From positions 1-50,410 of the forward strand of contig JABJOY010000002.1 of NCBI GenBank assembly GCA_018664075.1: 50,410 nt of DNA, in the 5' to 3' direction. Both the position numbers and the translations under genes were made by a program. Shown here piece by piece: positions 15,893 to 26,800 of this stretch. This DNA is from Porticoccaceae bacterium (GTDB taxonomy: Bacteria; Pseudomonadota; Gammaproteobacteria; Pseudomonadales; Porticoccaceae). Each line of letters begins with the position of its first letter. Position 1 is the stretch's first letter. Under the pieces are notes generated by a model, which saw only the letters and a list, made by a program, of their open reading frames with translations, did no database searches and was not told the origin of the DNA.

Positions 15893-17647
15893 GTGGCCAA
15901 AAAACCGGTACAGAAAGTTATACCGCGCTGGCGTTACTATTTAGTGATGGTTGGACTGGTCGCTCTGCCATTTGTGGTCGCTGCCAAAATAGCCGAGCTG
16001 CAGGTTATGCCCAGTGAAGAGAAGGGCGCTGATTTTCTGCAAACCCAGGGCGATGACCGCTCAATCCGCAATGAAGTTATTCCCGCCTATAGAGGTTTGA
16101 TCACCGATCGCAATGGTGAGCCTCTGGCCATGAGTATTCCAGTGACCACAGTCACAGCCAACCCTCAGCATATTGACCAATTGGCGGATGCCGATGATGT
16201 AGCCCGTCTGGCTCAGGCATTAAATATTCCTTTGGCGCAATTTAAAGCCCGTTTGCAGCGCTATCGCAATAAGTCATTTATGGTTCTGGCCAAGCACCTG
16301 CTGAGTACTGAAGCTGAGAAAATTCTTCGGCTCGGTGTTCCCGGCGTTGAAGGTATTCAGGAGTACAAACGCTTTTATCCCGCCGGTGAAGTTACGGCCC
16401 AGTTGGTTGGGTTTACCAATATCGATGATGACGGCCAGGAGGGCATGGAGCTTGCTTACAACCAGTGGTTGACCGGTGAGGCTGGCTCCAAAAAAGTGGT
16501 TAAAGACCGCGCTGGTCGCATTATCAAGGATATTTCTCTGACTAAACCTGCTCGCTCTGGTGAGTCCCTGCGACTGAGTATTGATCTGCGGGTGCAGTAT
16601 GCCGCATACCGCGCCCTCAAGGCTTCTGTGCAGAAGCATCAGGCCAAGTCCGGCTCTGTTGTGGTGCTGGATGTAGAGACAGGGGAAGTGTTGGCCATGG
16701 CCAATCAGCCATCATTTAACCCCAACGACCGTGTTAATTTGCGCCGCGACTCAGTTCGCAATCGCGCCATGACCGACATGATGGAGCCTGGGTCCACGGT
16801 TAAGCCCTTTACCTTGCTGGCAGCACTGGAGAGCGGCAAGTTTAAACCTGACACTGTTATTCAGACCAGTCCTGGCTATTACAAGGTGGCCTATAAGACT
16901 TTTGTCGACAGTAAAAATTACGGTGCTCTGGATCTGGCCGGCATACTGACTAAGTCGAGTCAGGTTGGTACAACCAAGCTGGCGTTGGAAATGAATCCGG
17001 ATGCAACTCGCGGGTTGTTTGAGCGAGTTGGCTTTGGTGAAGGCCTGGGCAGCGGTTTCCCTGGGGAGACGGCAGGCAGTTTGCCCGGCTATAGAACCTG
17101 GGATCCTGTTACTCAGGCGACCTTTGCCTTTGGTTATGGCCTCAGCGTGTCCTCATTGCAGATGGCGCGAGCCTACGCGGTGTTAGCTAATAATGGCCTG
17201 CGCCGCGAGGTGTCATTGCTGGCTGTTGATGAGATACCAGAGGCGCAGCGAGTTGCCGACGAGCGCTGGGTAAGAGAAATTCGCCATATGTTGCAGACAG
17301 CTACCAGTGCCGAAGGTACAGGTAAGCGTGCAATGATCGATGGCTATTCTGTTGGCGGCAAGACCGGAACTCTGCATAAAACCAAGGCCACTGGCGGCTA
17401 TGACGACAGTCGCTACATGTCTGTATTTGCCGGTCTGTCCCCGGTGGATAACCCACGGCTGGTGACCATAGTGGTGGTCGATGAGCCTAGCGATGGCAGT
17501 TACTTTGGCGGCCTGGTGGCGGCACCGGTTTTCTCTGATGTCACGGGCAATGCACTGCGTTTGCTGCAGGTGACGCCAGACCAACTGAATGTTAATCGCA
17601 CTGTTGCCGATGTTCAAAAAGCATCGAAAAAGCGGGAGGACTCATGA
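15893..17647 (+). CDS. ftsI: Peptidoglycan transpeptidase FtsI (PBP3)
   Basis: The septal class B penicillin-binding protein, 584 residues. It has a membrane anchor at about residues 13-33 (WRYYLVMVGLVALPFVVA), a PBP dimerisation domain, and a transpeptidase domain with STVK (Ser301 nucleophile, Lys304) and KTGT (490-493). The second motif reads SSQ (355-357) where E. coli PBP3 has SSN. Start is GTG 15893, with GAAGGG about 12 bases upstream. The 81-base gap after ftsL holds a small AACCG/CGGTT hairpin. The stop overlaps the murE start (ATGATGA). It works with FtsW, encoded later in the cluster. Confidence 0.96.
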   Translation: MAKKPVQKVIPRWRYYLVMVGLVALPFVVAAKIAELQVMPSEEKGADFLQTQGDDRSIRNEVIPAYRGLITDRNGEPLAMSIPVTTVTANPQHIDQLADADDVARLAQALNIPLAQFKARLQRYRNKSFMVLAKHLLSTEAEKILRLGVPGVEGIQEYKRFYPAGEVTAQLVGFTNIDDDGQEGMELAYNQWLTGEAGSKKVVKDRAGRIIKDISLTKPARSGESLRLSIDLRVQYAAYRALKASVQKHQAKSGSVVVLDVETGEVLAMANQPSFNPNDRVNLRRDSVRNRAMTDMMEPGSTVKPFTLLAALESGKFKPDTVIQTSPGYYKVAYKTFVDSKNYGALDLAGILTKSSQVGTTKLALEMNPDATRGLFERVGFGEGLGSGFPGETAGSLPGYRTWDPVTQATFAFGYGLSVSSLQMARAYAVLANNGLRREVSLLAVDEIPEAQRVADERWVREIRHMLQTATSAEGTGKRAMIDGYSVGGKTGTLHKTKATGGYDDSRYMSVFAGLSPVDNPRLVTIVVVDEPSDGSYFGGLVAAPVFSDVTGNALRLLQVTPDQLNVNRTVADVQKASKKREDS

Positions 17648-19248
17648 TGAGCCTGTCGCAAAAGTGGACCATGACTCTGGAGGCTCTGATTGCAGAGTTT
17701 GCCGATCTGGATAATTGCCCGGCAGTGGCGATTGAGGGTGTTAGCTTGGATAGTCGTCAGGTGCAGCCCGGGGATCTGTTTGTTGCTGTTAAAGGTGTTG
17801 ATACAGATGGTACTGCCTATATACCCCAGGCGGTTGAGCGCGGTGCAGTTGCAGTATTGGTTGAAAAAGATCAGCAAGTAGCAGAGCTGGTTGAAAGTTT
17901 GATTGATGATGCAAATATCACAGTACCTGTGATTGCCATTGAAAATCTAACCGAATATGTTTCCGATATTGCTGGTACCTTTTATGGCCAGCCCTCTGGG
18001 GCAATGGCCATTACCGGGATTACAGGCACCAACGGAAAAACCACCTGCTCCAGATTGCTGGCTGAGTTGTTGGAAGCATTGCCTGGGGCTGCCAGCCCTG
18101 GCCCCAGCGCTTTTATTGGCACCATGGGTTACGGCATGGTGCGCGACACTGGCTATCGGGCCCTGCATGATACGGCCAATAAGTCTGCGGATTCAGGTAT
18201 TACTGATACAGGCCTGACCACCCCGGATGCAGTGGCAATGCAAAGAATTCTAGCGGAGCTGCGCAGCAAAGGCGCCAGCAATGTGGCTCTGGAAGTGTCC
18301 TCCCACAGTCTGGTGCAGCGGCGAGTTGCCGGTGTACAGATTAATACTGCAGTGTTTACCAATTTAAGTCGCGATCATCTCGATTACCACGGTGATCTTA
18401 ATTCCTATGCTGCGGCCAAGGCCCGATTATTTGCCATGCAGGGTTTGCAGCATGCTGTTATCAACATCGATGATGCTGTCGGGCGTTTGATTCTGGCTAA
18501 CCTCAATCCTGATGTTAAGTCGATTAGCTACAGCTTTGAAGATTCCGCAGCCGATGTTTATTGCTCGACTATTGGCCTTTCCCCTGAAGGCTTGCGAGCC
18601 AATGTTATTACCCCCTGGGGCAGCGGTGAAATCAATTCACCTCTACTGGGCAAGTTTAATCTGTCCAATCTGTTGGCGGTGATTGCTGCCGCAGCAGTTC
18701 AGGGTATTGATTTTGACCATATTCTCCATACTCTGCCCAAGCTTCGCGCTGTTTCTGGTCGCATGGAGCTGGTGGCCAGCTCTGAGCCAGCGGTGGTTGT
18801 GGATTATGCCCATACCCCAGATGCTTTGGAAAAAGCCCTGCAAGCTCTGCGTGTGCATTGCAGTGGCAGGCTTTGGGCGGTGTTTGGTTGCGGTGGTGAT
18901 AGAGATATTGGCAAGCGCGCCGAGATGGGCGAAATCGCCCAGCGCTGTGCTGACCATGTGGTAGTTACAAGTGACAATCCGCGCACTGAATCTGCAGAGC
19001 AAATTATTCAACATATTCTTCAGGGTACCAGTCGTGAGGTAATCGTCGAGTCAGATCGGCGCACGGCTATCCGCCAGGCTATCTCTATGGCTGATAAAAA
19101 TGACGTGATCTTGATTGCTGGAAAAGGTCACGAGGATTACCAGATATTAGGTGCGCAGCGTCTGCCTTTTAGTGATCAGGCAGAGGCGCGTCTGGCACTG
19201 CGCGAGATTGAAGAGCGCAACCATACCGAGACCGGGGGTGAGCTGTGA
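17644..19248 (+). CDS. murE: UDP-MurNAc-tripeptide synthetase MurE (meso-DAP adding)
   Basis: A cytoplasmic Mur ligase, 534 residues, that adds meso-diaminopimelate to UDP-MurNAc-L-Ala-D-Glu. Its ATP loop is ITGTNGKTTCS, the central domain carries the conserved HxxVEVSSHSL-type stretch (NVALEVSSHSLVQRR), and the C-terminal domain has GCGGDRDIGKR and TSDNPRTE. The DNPR motif is the known specificity signature for meso-DAP, so the cell wall should be the Gram-negative A1gamma type. It overlaps ftsI by 4 bases and murF by 4 bases. Two adjacent ATGs (17644 and 17647) are possible starts. Confidence 0.97.
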   Translation: MMSLSQKWTMTLEALIAEFADLDNCPAVAIEGVSLDSRQVQPGDLFVAVKGVDTDGTAYIPQAVERGAVAVLVEKDQQVAELVESLIDDANITVPVIAIENLTEYVSDIAGTFYGQPSGAMAITGITGTNGKTTCSRLLAELLEALPGAASPGPSAFIGTMGYGMVRDTGYRALHDTANKSADSGITDTGLTTPDAVAMQRILAELRSKGASNVALEVSSHSLVQRRVAGVQINTAVFTNLSRDHLDYHGDLNSYAAAKARLFAMQGLQHAVINIDDAVGRLILANLNPDVKSISYSFEDSAADVYCSTIGLSPEGLRANVITPWGSGEINSPLLGKFNLSNLLAVIAAAAVQGIDFDHILHTLPKLRAVSGRMELVASSEPAVVVDYAHTPDALEKALQALRVHCSGRLWAVFGCGGDRDIGKRAEMGEIAQRCADHVVVTSDNPRTESAEQIIQHILQGTSREVIVESDRRTAIRQAISMADKNDVILIAGKGHEDYQILGAQRLPFSDQAEARLALREIEERNHTETGGEL

Positions 19249-20636
19249 TTCCGCAGATGAGACTCACCGATGCCGCAGTGCGCTTTGGCGGTACGCTATT
19301 AAATCCGGACTGTCATTTTGAAGCGGTTTCTATTAATAGCCGCAATATCAATGAGGGCGATCTGTTTGTTGCTGTGGTGGGTGAGCGTTTTGATGGCCAT
19401 CAGTTTTTAGCTGATGCAGCCACTAGGGCCAGCGGTCTGGTTGTTTCCGCCGCCGACAAAACATTGCCGCTGCCCCAGTGGGTGGTCGAGGATACCACCA
19501 TGGCTCTGGGCCAGCTGGCGCAGATGAGAGCCGAGGCTTACAGCGGGACTCTGATCGCTATAACTGGCAGTACTGGCAAGACCTCAGTTAAAGAGTTAAC
19601 TGCGGCGATTCTGCGTCACTGTGGCGAAGTGCATGCCACTGCAGGCAATCTTAATAACCATATTGGTGTGCCTCTGACAGTGCTGTCCATGGATGTAGAT
19701 ACCGAATTTGCCGTGATCGAAATGGGCGCCAGCGCGGTTGGTGAGATTGGTTATCTATGCTCAGTGGCGACACCGGATATTGCTCTAATTAACAATGTGC
19801 AGTCTTCCCATATCGAGGGCTTTGGTTCTGTCGAGGCGGTGGCTGCGGCCAAGGGTGAAATTTACTCTGGTCTCAAACCTGCTGGTATAGCAGTACTAAA
19901 TCTGGATCAGCCATGGTGTGATGGCTGGCGTGATCTGATCGATGGTAAGCCCTGTCTGACTTTCTCTCTGAGCGATGAGCAGGCAGACATTAGTGCGGCA
20001 GATATACGGCTGCAGGCCAATGGCTGCTACAGCTTTGTCCTGTGCGTCAAACTGTTGTCCAATCAGCCGGCCCTGCGACAGCAAGTGGAGCTGTCGATTC
20101 CCGGCTTGCACGCAGTCAACAATGCGCTGGCAGCCTCAGCCTGTGCCCTGGCAGCGGGAGCTACATTACCGCAGATTGCTGCTGGCCTTGCTTCCGTTAC
20201 TCCTATTGCTGGTCGTCTTGACATTAAACCTCTAGCGGGCGGTGGTGCTGTGATTGATGACAGCTACAACGCCAGCCCCAGTTCATTTGAAGCTGCTATA
20301 GATGTGTTGGCCGAGCGCAGTGGCCGCCGGGTTGTGGTGATGGGCGATATGGGCGAGTTGGGCGATGACAGAGTACAGATGCATCAGCAGGTGGGACTCT
20401 ATGCCTCCCAGTCTGATATTGATGGGTTTTATTCAGTGGGTGATTTAAGTGCAACTGCCGCCGAGGCATTTGGCGGTGATCATCACAGCACCAAAGCCAG
20501 TTTAATTGCAGCGCTATATGAAGAGCTGCAGCTGGCTCAGTCAAATAACAGCGACATCACCTTTCTGGTGAAGGGTTCGCGAAGTTCAGGCATGGAAAAA
20601 ATTGTAGACAGACTACTAAGCAGAGGTGAAGGCTAA
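19245..20636 (+). CDS. murF: UDP-MurNAc-pentapeptide synthetase MurF
   Basis: A Mur ligase that adds D-Ala-D-Ala to the UDP-MurNAc-tripeptide. Seen: ATP loop [34 protein letters not shown], and the C-terminal [14 protein letters not shown] with [10 protein letters not shown]. Length is 463 residues. Start is GTG 19245, which overlaps the murE stop and has a GGGGGTGA ribosome-binding region upstream; an ATG at 19257 has none. It overlaps mraY by one base. Confidence 0.97.
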   Translation: MIPQMRLTDAAVRFGGTLLNPDCHFEAVSINSRNINEGDLFVAVVGERFDGHQFLADAATRASGLVVSAADKTLPLPQWVVEDTTMALGQLAQMRAEAYSGTLIAITGSTGKTSVKELTAAILRHCGEVHATAGNLNNHIGVPLTVLSMDVDTEFAVIEMGASAVGEIGYLCSVATPDIALINNVQSSHIEGFGSVEAVAAAKGEIYSGLKPAGIAVLNLDQPWCDGWRDLIDGKPCLTFSLSDEQADISAADIRLQANGCYSFVLCVKLLSNQPALRQQVELSIPGLHAVNNALAASACALAAGATLPQIAAGLASVTPIAGRLDIKPLAGGGAVIDDSYNASPSSFEAAIDVLAERSGRRVVVMGDMGELGDDRVQMHQQVGLYASQSDIDGFYSVGDLSATAAEAFGGDHHSTKASLIAALYEELQLAQSNNSDITFLVKGSRSSGMEKIVDRLLSRGEG

Positions 20637-21718
20637 TGTTGTTATGGCTGGCAGATTATTTAAGTCAATTTTATAGCGCTTTTTCAGTGGTGCAATATCT
20701 CACATTGAGAGGCATTTTGTCGGTATTGACTGCCCTGGCGATCTGTCTGATTGCCGGCCCTGTGGTTATTCGCCAGCTTAATCGTCTGCAGATGGGTCAG
20801 GCTATTCGCACCGATGGTCCTCAGAGTCATCTGAGTAAAGCTGGCACTCCTACTATGGGTGGCGCGCTGATTCTATTGGCTATTTTTATCAGCACTTTGC
20901 TCTGGGCTGATCTTGGCAACCGTTATGTATGGGTGGTTTTAGCAGTTGCCTTTACCTTTGGCTTGATTGGCTGGGTTGATGATTACCGCAAGGTGGTGGA
21001 GAAAAATCCCCGCGGCCTGCCCGGACGCTGGAAATATTTTTGGCAGTCGATTTTTGGTTTTGCTGCTGCTGCGTTTCTTTTTTACAGCGCCCAAAGCCCC
21101 GCTGAAACTGAACTGATTGTGCCGTTCTTCAAAAACTTTGCGCTGGCCATGGGCCCCTTTTATATTCTGCTGACTTACTTTGTGATTGTGGGCACCAGTA
21201 ATGCGGTCAATCTGACCGATGGACTCGATGGACTGGCAATTCTGCCTACAGTGCTGGTCGCCGGCGCTCTTGGCATTATTGCCTACCTGACTGGCAACTA
21301 TCAGTTTGCCAGTTATCTGCATATTCCCTACATCAGTGGCGCCGGTGAGCTGTTGATCTTTACCGCGGCACTCTGTGGTGCTGGGCTTGGCTTTTTGTGG
21401 TTCAACACCTATCCCGCCATGGTGTTTATGGGTGATGTGGGCGCGCTGGCGCTAGGTGCTGCCCTTGGGGTTGTGGCTGTGATTGTGCGCCAGGAGATTG
21501 TACTGCTGATTATGGGTGGCGTATTTGTGATGGAAACATTGTCGGTCATTATTCAGGTGGCGTCTTTTAAGCTGACTGGCAAGCGTATTTTCCGCATGGC
21601 ACCGCTGCACCATCACTATGAATTAAAAGGCTGGCCAGAGCCCCGTGTGATTGTGCGTTTCTGGATTATTACGGTGATGCTGGTGCTGTTTGGCCTGGCG
21701 ACATTAAAGCTACGTTAA
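20636..21718 (+). CDS. mraY: Phospho-N-acetylmuramoyl-pentapeptide transferase MraY
   Basis: An integral membrane enzyme that moves phospho-MurNAc-pentapeptide to undecaprenyl phosphate, making lipid I. The 360 residues and ~10 membrane segments match E. coli MraY. Conserved loops: [35 protein letters not shown] with the DD pair, [14 protein letters not shown] with the catalytic Asp region, [11 protein letters not shown], and [15 protein letters not shown] with the HHH motif. The ATG overlaps the murF stop (TAATG). Confidence 0.98.
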   Translation: MLLWLADYLSQFYSAFSVVQYLTLRGILSVLTALAICLIAGPVVIRQLNRLQMGQAIRTDGPQSHLSKAGTPTMGGALILLAIFISTLLWADLGNRYVWVVLAVAFTFGLIGWVDDYRKVVEKNPRGLPGRWKYFWQSIFGFAAAAFLFYSAQSPAETELIVPFFKNFALAMGPFYILLTYFVIVGTSNAVNLTDGLDGLAILPTVLVAGALGIIAYLTGNYQFASYLHIPYISGAGELLIFTAALCGAGLGFLWFNTYPAMVFMGDVGALALGAALGVVAVIVRQEIVLLIMGGVFVMETLSVIIQVASFKLTGKRIFRMAPLHHHYELKGWPEPRVIVRFWIITVMLVLFGLATLKLR

Positions 21719-21720
21719 AT

Positions 21721-23109
21721 ATGGATTCGTTAATGACAGATCTAATCGCGACTAATCGCAAAACAGCTATCCTTGGCATGGGTGCCACGGGACTGTCTGT
21801 GGCGCGCTTTTTGTCGTCTCAGGATCTGCCATTTGTATTTGCTGACAGTCGTGCCGAGCCTCCCCAGCTGCAGGAAGTGAAAGATCATTTTCCAGAGACT
21901 AAAGTCGTGCTTGGTGACTTTGATGCAGACTTGCTGATCAATATGGATCGCGCTGTTATCAGCCCTGGTATCTCGCTCAACGAGCCAGCCATTGTTGCGG
22001 CCCGGGAGCAGGGTGTTGAATTGGTCGGTGATCTGGAGTTGTTCCTTGAGCATGCCAAGGCGCCGGTTATTGCGATTACCGGCTCCAATGGCAAGAGTAC
22101 AGTCACTACGTTGCTGGGTGAAATGGCAGTCGCCAGTGGCCTGTCTGTTGGAGTTGGTGGCAACCTGGGTACGCCCATGCTGGATCTGCTCAACGATGAG
22201 TTGGAGCTCTATATTCTTGAGCTGTCGAGTTTCCAGTTGGAGCTTCTCAATGACAGCCGCGGTGCCATCGTGGCACTGCTCAATATCTCGGCGGATCATA
22301 TGGATCGCTATGAGGGTCTGCCTCAGTACCATGCTGCCAAGCATCGCATCTTTCGCGGTGCCAGCAAGGTGGTGATCAATCGCGAAGATGTGTTGACCAA
22401 GCCGTTAATATCCTCGCAGGTAAGTCTTAGCAGCTTTGGTCTCAATCAGCCCGATCTGGGTGATTTTGGTATTTTACAGGGGCTTGAAGAGGGCTTTCTG
22501 GCCTATGGTATCGAGCGCCTGCTACCAATCGCCGATCTGGCGCTTAAGGGCTCCCACAATATTGCCAACGGGTTGGCTGCCCTGGCTCTGGGTTATGCCG
22601 CAGATCTACCGATGCAACCCATGCTGGAATGCCTGAAAACCTTTAAAGGCCTGTCCCATCGCTGCGAAAATATCGCCGAGATTGATGGGGTTCTGTATAT
22701 AGATGATTCCAAAGGCACCAATGTGGGTGCCACTGTGGCCGCTTTAAATGGATTGGGTGTGGCGGGGCGCAAGAATCTTGTTTTGATTGCTGGCGGTCAG
22801 GCTAAGGATCAGGATTTTGCTGCACTTAAACCAGCAGCAGCCAAATTTGTTAAACAGGCTTATCTGTTTGGTGCAGATGGCGATCAGATCGCGTCCGTGC
22901 TCGATGATGTGTGCGAGACCATGCTGGTTGATTCCCTGGATCAGGCGGTCAGTCTTGCCAGCTCGGTAGCCGAGCCAGGGGATATGGTTCTGCTTTCCCC
23001 AGCCTGTGCCAGCTTTGATATGTTTAGTGGCTTTGAAGAGCGCGGCCGCTGTTTCCAGCAGGCTGTTGATAGCTTAAAACAAAGTGGCGGAGGTCAGTTA
23101 TGCAACTGA
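21721..23109 (+). CDS. murD: UDP-MurNAc-L-alanine:D-glutamate ligase MurD
   Basis: A cytoplasmic Mur ligase of 462 residues that adds D-glutamate. The N-terminal dinucleotide-like fold starts ILGMGATGLSVARFL; the ATP loop is ITGSNGKSTVTTLLGE. ELSSFQLELL and ISADHMDRY follow in the central domain, and YIDDSKGTNVGAT plus LSPACASFDMFSGFEERG in the C-terminal domain. A second ATG at codon 5 (MTDLIATN) is an equally possible start. The end overlaps ftsW by 10 bases. Confidence 0.97.
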   Translation: MDSLMTDLIATNRKTAILGMGATGLSVARFLSSQDLPFVFADSRAEPPQLQEVKDHFPETKVVLGDFDADLLINMDRAVISPGISLNEPAIVAAREQGVELVGDLELFLEHAKAPVIAITGSNGKSTVTTLLGEMAVASGLSVGVGGNLGTPMLDLLNDELELYILELSSFQLELLNDSRGAIVALLNISADHMDRYEGLPQYHAAKHRIFRGASKVVINREDVLTKPLISSQVSLSSFGLNQPDLGDFGILQGLEEGFLAYGIERLLPIADLALKGSHNIANGLAALALGYAADLPMQPMLECLKTFKGLSHRCENIAEIDGVLYIDDSKGTNVGATVAALNGLGVAGRKNLVLIAGGQAKDQDFAALKPAAAKFVKQAYLFGADGDQIASVLDDVCETMLVDSLDQAVSLASSVAEPGDMVLLSPACASFDMFSGFEERGRCFQQAVDSLKQSGGGQLCN

Positions 23110-24278
23110 GTCTGCTGCGGGAAAACTTCGCCCTGAGTCGCTCTGATTGGCATATTGATATGCAGTTGCTGCTGCCTGTGCTGGCGCTGATTTCTATCGG
23201 TCTGGTGATGATTGCCTCGGCTTCATTTAGTTTTGCTGAATACCGGTTTGGCGACGAGTTCTTTTTTGTTAAGCGCCATCTGGCTTACCTGATGTTAGCA
23301 GCATTTGTGATGGGCTTTTGTTTCTTTGTGTCTCCTCAGATATGGGCCAATTACGGTCGTCTGTGGATTCTGCTGTCGGTATTTTTACTAGTGATTGTGT
23401 TGATCCCAGGAATAGGGCGCGAGCTGAATGGCAGCCGCCGCTGGTTGAGTATTGCCGGATTTACCTTTCAGGTGTCTGAAGCGGTGAAGATTGCCACAGT
23501 GGTATTTCTCGCCTCCCATCTGGCTGTGCACCGGGACACCTTGGCCGATGGGTGGAATGAATTTATGAAACTGATGGGCGTGCTGGCAGTGCTCGAGCTG
23601 TTGCTTATTCTGGAGCCTGACTTTGGCTCCATGGTGCTGTTGGGCGCTACCTTTATGGCGCTGGTATTTTTAGGAGGTTCCCATATTCGTCAGTTTTTGC
23701 TGGTGTTTGCGGTGGCTGGGTTGCTGGTAGTATGGCTGGCGGAATCCGCTCCCTATCGCGTGGCTCGTATCACTGCATTTATGGATCCCTGGTCCGATCC
23801 CTTTAACTCTGGTTATCAGCTTACCCAATCATTGATCGCCTTTGGACAGGGGGAGTGGTTTGGTGTTGGCCTGGGCCAGTCAGTGCAAAAAATGCTCTAT
23901 CTACCGGAGGCACATACTGACTTTGTGTTTGCTATTTTTGCCGAAGAATTTGGCTATGTTGGCGTGATCTGCCTGCTTGGGCTATACAGTTTGATGGTTC
24001 TGCGTATTGTGCAGCTGGCAAAGATGGCGATTGGCCAGAAATATTGGTACGCCGCCTATGTCTTGATAGGGTTTGGCCTGCTGCTGGCCGGTCAGACTTT
24101 TATCAATCTTGGAGTTAACGCCGGTTTGCTGCCCACCAAAGGGCTGACATTGCCCTTTGTCAGCTATGGCGGCAGCAGCCTGATTAGCTGCTGCGCAATG
24201 ATAGGTATGGTGTTGCGTTTTAGTCACCAGTTGCACAGCGACAAACCGCCAGTGCGGAGGCCTCGTTATGGGCGATAA
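23100..24278 (+). CDS. ftsW: Septal peptidoglycan glycosyltransferase FtsW
   Basis: A SEDS-family membrane protein of 392 residues with about ten membrane spans that polymerises lipid II at the septum with FtsI. Seen: GLVMIASAS at the first span, GSRRWLSIAGFTFQVSEAVKIATVVFLA, LLILEPDFGSMVLL containing the conserved Glu-Pro-Asp, and GLTLPFVSYGGSSLI near the C-terminus. Start ATG 23100 has GGAGG ahead of it inside the murD 3' end. It overlaps murG by 11 bases. Role taken from the SEDS family, not shown here. Confidence 0.97.
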   Translation: MQLSLLRENFALSRSDWHIDMQLLLPVLALISIGLVMIASASFSFAEYRFGDEFFFVKRHLAYLMLAAFVMGFCFFVSPQIWANYGRLWILLSVFLLVIVLIPGIGRELNGSRRWLSIAGFTFQVSEAVKIATVVFLASHLAVHRDTLADGWNEFMKLMGVLAVLELLLILEPDFGSMVLLGATFMALVFLGGSHIRQFLLVFAVAGLLVVWLAESAPYRVARITAFMDPWSDPFNSGYQLTQSLIAFGQGEWFGVGLGQSVQKMLYLPEAHTDFVFAIFAEEFGYVGVICLLGLYSLMVLRIVQLAKMAIGQKYWYAAYVLIGFGLLLAGQTFINLGVNAGLLPTKGLTLPFVSYGGSSLISCCAMIGMVLRFSHQLHSDKPPVRRPRYGR

Positions 24279-25374
24279 CTCCCCAATGGATCGGCGGGTG
24301 CTGGTGATGGCAGGCGGCACTGGTGGCCATGTGTTTCCAGCTCTGGCTGTGGCGGACAAGCTGCGTGCTAAGCATGTGCAAATATCCTGGCTGGGCACCA
24401 GACGGGGCATTGAGTCTGAGCTGGTGCCTGTACGCGGTTTTGAACTGCACTGTCTGGATATCGAAGGAATCCGCGGTCGTGGCATCAAAGCCCTTATCAA
24501 AGCACCACTTTTACTGTGCCGATCTATTAGCCAGGCTTTTAAGGTGCTGACAGAATTTAAACCTGCAGTGGTTTTGGGTATGGGTGGTTTTGCCTCAGGT
24601 CCTGGCGCTGTGGCTGCACGATTAAAAGGCATTCCAGTGGTGATTCACGAGCAAAACTCCGTGGCTGGCACCACCAATAAGTTATCCGCAAAAATTGCTA
24701 AGCGGGTAATGCTGGGTTTCCCAGACGCTCTGGATAATGGTGAATGGTGTGGCAACCCGGTGCGCTCTGATATTGCTGAAATGGCCGCTCCCCAGGAGCG
24801 CTTTGCCGGTCGCACTGGCAGGGCCAGAATTCTGGTGCTGGGTGGCAGTCGCGGTGCTCTGGCGATTAATAAGCTGGTTCCAGAAGCACTGGCACTTATC
24901 CCGTCTGATCAGCAACCAGAAATACTACACCAGGCGGGCAAGACCCACTGGCTGGATACTCTTGAACTTTACAAGCAGCAGGGTATCGACACTCAGAGCA
25001 ATGCGATTGAAGTGGTGCCCTTTATAGAAGATATGGCCGCTGCCTATGCTCGGGCTGATTTTGTGATCTGTCGCGCTGGGGCTCTGACTATCGCAGAGCT
25101 GACTTCCGCGGGACTAGGTGCGCTGTTAATTCCCTTCCCCTTTGCCATTGATGATCATCAAACAGTAAATGGCCAGCTGCTGACCGACTGCGGTGCAGCA
25201 ATATTGGTGCAGCAGAAAAACCTCAGCGCATCGCTTTTGGCCGAACAGATTAAAGCAGTTTGCGCAGCACCAGAAAAGCGCCTGCACATGGCTATGCAGG
25301 CTCGTTTATTAGCGAAAAATAATGCCGCCGAAAGAGTGGCAGAGGTTTGTATGGAGGTGGGATATGGTCAATAG
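24268..25374 (+). CDS. murG: UDP-GlcNAc:lipid I N-acetylglucosaminyltransferase MurG
   Basis: A peripheral inner-membrane GT28 enzyme of 368 residues that makes lipid II. Diagnostic: [17 protein letters not shown] near the start, [37 protein letters not shown], and [24 protein letters not shown] with the UDP-GlcNAc-binding region. I chose ATG 24268, with GGAGG at 24256-24260 seven bases upstream. The ATG at 24286 ([11 protein letters not shown]) would also give a full domain but lacks a ribosome-binding site. It overlaps ftsW by 11 bases and murC by 11 bases. Confidence 0.97.
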   Translation: MGDNSPMDRRVLVMAGGTGGHVFPALAVADKLRAKHVQISWLGTRRGIESELVPVRGFELHCLDIEGIRGRGIKALIKAPLLLCRSISQAFKVLTEFKPAVVLGMGGFASGPGAVAARLKGIPVVIHEQNSVAGTTNKLSAKIAKRVMLGFPDALDNGEWCGNPVRSDIAEMAAPQERFAGRTGRARILVLGGSRGALAINKLVPEALALIPSDQQPEILHQAGKTHWLDTLELYKQQGIDTQSNAIEVVPFIEDMAAAYARADFVICRAGALTIAELTSAGLGALLIPFPFAIDDHQTVNGQLLTDCGAAILVQQKNLSASLLAEQIKAVCAAPEKRLHMAMQARLLAKNNAAERVAEVCMEVGYGQ

Positions 25375-26800
25375 CACCAATTTCCAGGCGCCGGAAATGC
25401 GTCGTATTCGCCGTATCCATTTCGTCGGTATCGGCGGTAGCGGTATGTCTGGCATTGCCGAGGTGCTGCTAAATCAGGGCTATGAGATCAGTGGCTCAGA
25501 TATTAGTGCCAGCCCCAGTGTCAGGCGACTGACTGAAGCGGGAGCCGAGATTTTTCTCGGTCACAGCGAAAGCAATATTGAAAATGCCGATGTGGTGGTT
25601 AAATCCTCAGCGGTAACCATTGAGAACCCAGAGATTGCCAGCGCTCGCGAGCGTGGTATTCCGGTGGTGCGACGGGCGGAAATGCTTGCTGAGTTAATGC
25701 GCTATCGCCACGGTATTGCCATTGCCGGTACCCATGGTAAAACCACCACCACCAGTTTAATTACCGCGATATTGGCTGAAGATGGCCGCGATCCAACCTT
25801 TGTAGTGGGCGGGCGCGTCAACAGTGTCGGCACCAATGCCAAGCTCGGTGGCAGTCGCTATCTGGTGGCTGAGGCAGACGAGAGTGATGCTTCATTTTTG
25901 CATTTGCAGCCCATGGTTTCTGTGGTTACCAATATTGAAGAAGACCATATGGAAACCTATGGCTTCGACTTTGAGGAGATGAAGAAAACCTATATTGAAT
26001 TTTTGCACAACCTGCCTTTTTATGGGCTGGCGGTGCTCTGTGTCGATGATCAAGTGATTCGCGATCTGTTAGTCGAGGTAGCGAGACCTATGCTGACCTA
26101 CGGCTTTAGTGAAGATGCGGCCTACAGATTACATGATCTAAGCGCAGACAAGCGCCAGTGCAACTTTGTTATCGACCGCCCGGATAACAAACCTTCACTG
26201 TCGATCAGGCTCAATATTCCCGGTCGCCACAATGCTTTAAATGCAGCAGCAGCAATTGCTGTGGCCACTGATGAGGGTATCTCTGATGAGGCCATTATTG
26301 CCGGTCTGGAAAAATTCTCCGGCGTTGGTCGCCGTTTTGAGATGGTGGGTGAGTATCAGGTTACCGACGGCCCGGCCATGCTGGTCGATGACTATGGCCA
26401 CCACCCCACAGAAGTTAAAGCAACTATTCAGGCAGTCCGCGATGGCTGGCCGGAAAAGCGCTTGGTTATGGTATTTCAGCCCCATCGCTACAGCAGAACC
26501 AGAGATCTGTATGAAGACTTTGTGCAGGTTTTGTCTCAGGTCGATGTGCTGTTAGTGCTGGATGTCTATGCCGCTGGCGAAGAGCCAATTGCCGGAGCTG
26601 GCAGCAAAAACCTCTGTGGCAGTATTCGCCAGCGCGGCATGATTGACCCCATCTTTGTCGAGCAGATTGAAGAAGTTCCCAAGCTGCTGGGTGACCTTGT
26701 CCGTGGTGGTGATCTGGTAATGACTCAGGGTGCCGGCAGTGTCAGCAAACTAGTGGCTATGCTGGCCGACAGTAAACTGCAGAGTGAGGGAGCGCAATGA
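25364..26800 (+). CDS. murC: UDP-N-acetylmuramate:L-alanine ligase MurC
   Basis: The first Mur ligase, 478 residues, adding L-Ala to UDP-MurNAc. The N-terminus has [18 protein letters not shown]; the ATP loop is [13 protein letters not shown]; the central region has [10 protein letters not shown] and [12 protein letters not shown]; the C-terminal domain has [13 protein letters not shown] and [15 protein letters not shown] 25364 is preferred because GGAGG (25353-25357) lies 6 bases upstream. A longer frame from 25322 adds 14 codons inside murG with no ribosome-binding site. The stop overlaps the ddl start (ATGA). Confidence 0.97.
   Translation: MVNSTNFQAPEMRRIRRIHFVGIGGSGMSGIAEVLLNQGYEISGSDISASPSVRRLTEAGAEIFLGHSESNIENADVVVKSSAVTIENPEIASARERGIPVVRRAEMLAELMRYRHGIAIAGTHGKTTTTSLITAILAEDGRDPTFVVGGRVNSVGTNAKLGGSRYLVAEADESDASFLHLQPMVSVVTNIEEDHMETYGFDFEEMKKTYIEFLHNLPFYGLAVLCVDDQVIRDLLVEVARPMLTYGFSEDAAYRLHDLSADKRQCNFVIDRPDNKPSLSIRLNIPGRHNALNAAAAIAVATDEGISDEAIIAGLEKFSGVGRRFEMVGEYQVTDGPAMLVDDYGHHPTEVKATIQAVRDGWPEKRLVMVFQPHRYSRTRDLYEDFVQVLSQVDVLLVLDVYAAGEEPIAGAGSKNLCGSIRQRGMIDPIFVEQIEEVPKLLGDLVRGGDLVMTQGAGSVSKLVAMLADSKLQSEGAQ

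Noticed and set aside
25322-25363. Longer murC start inside murG
   Set aside because: No ribosome-binding site there, whereas GGAGG stands 6 bases before ATG 25364, and MurC proteins start close to the IHFVGIGG motif.
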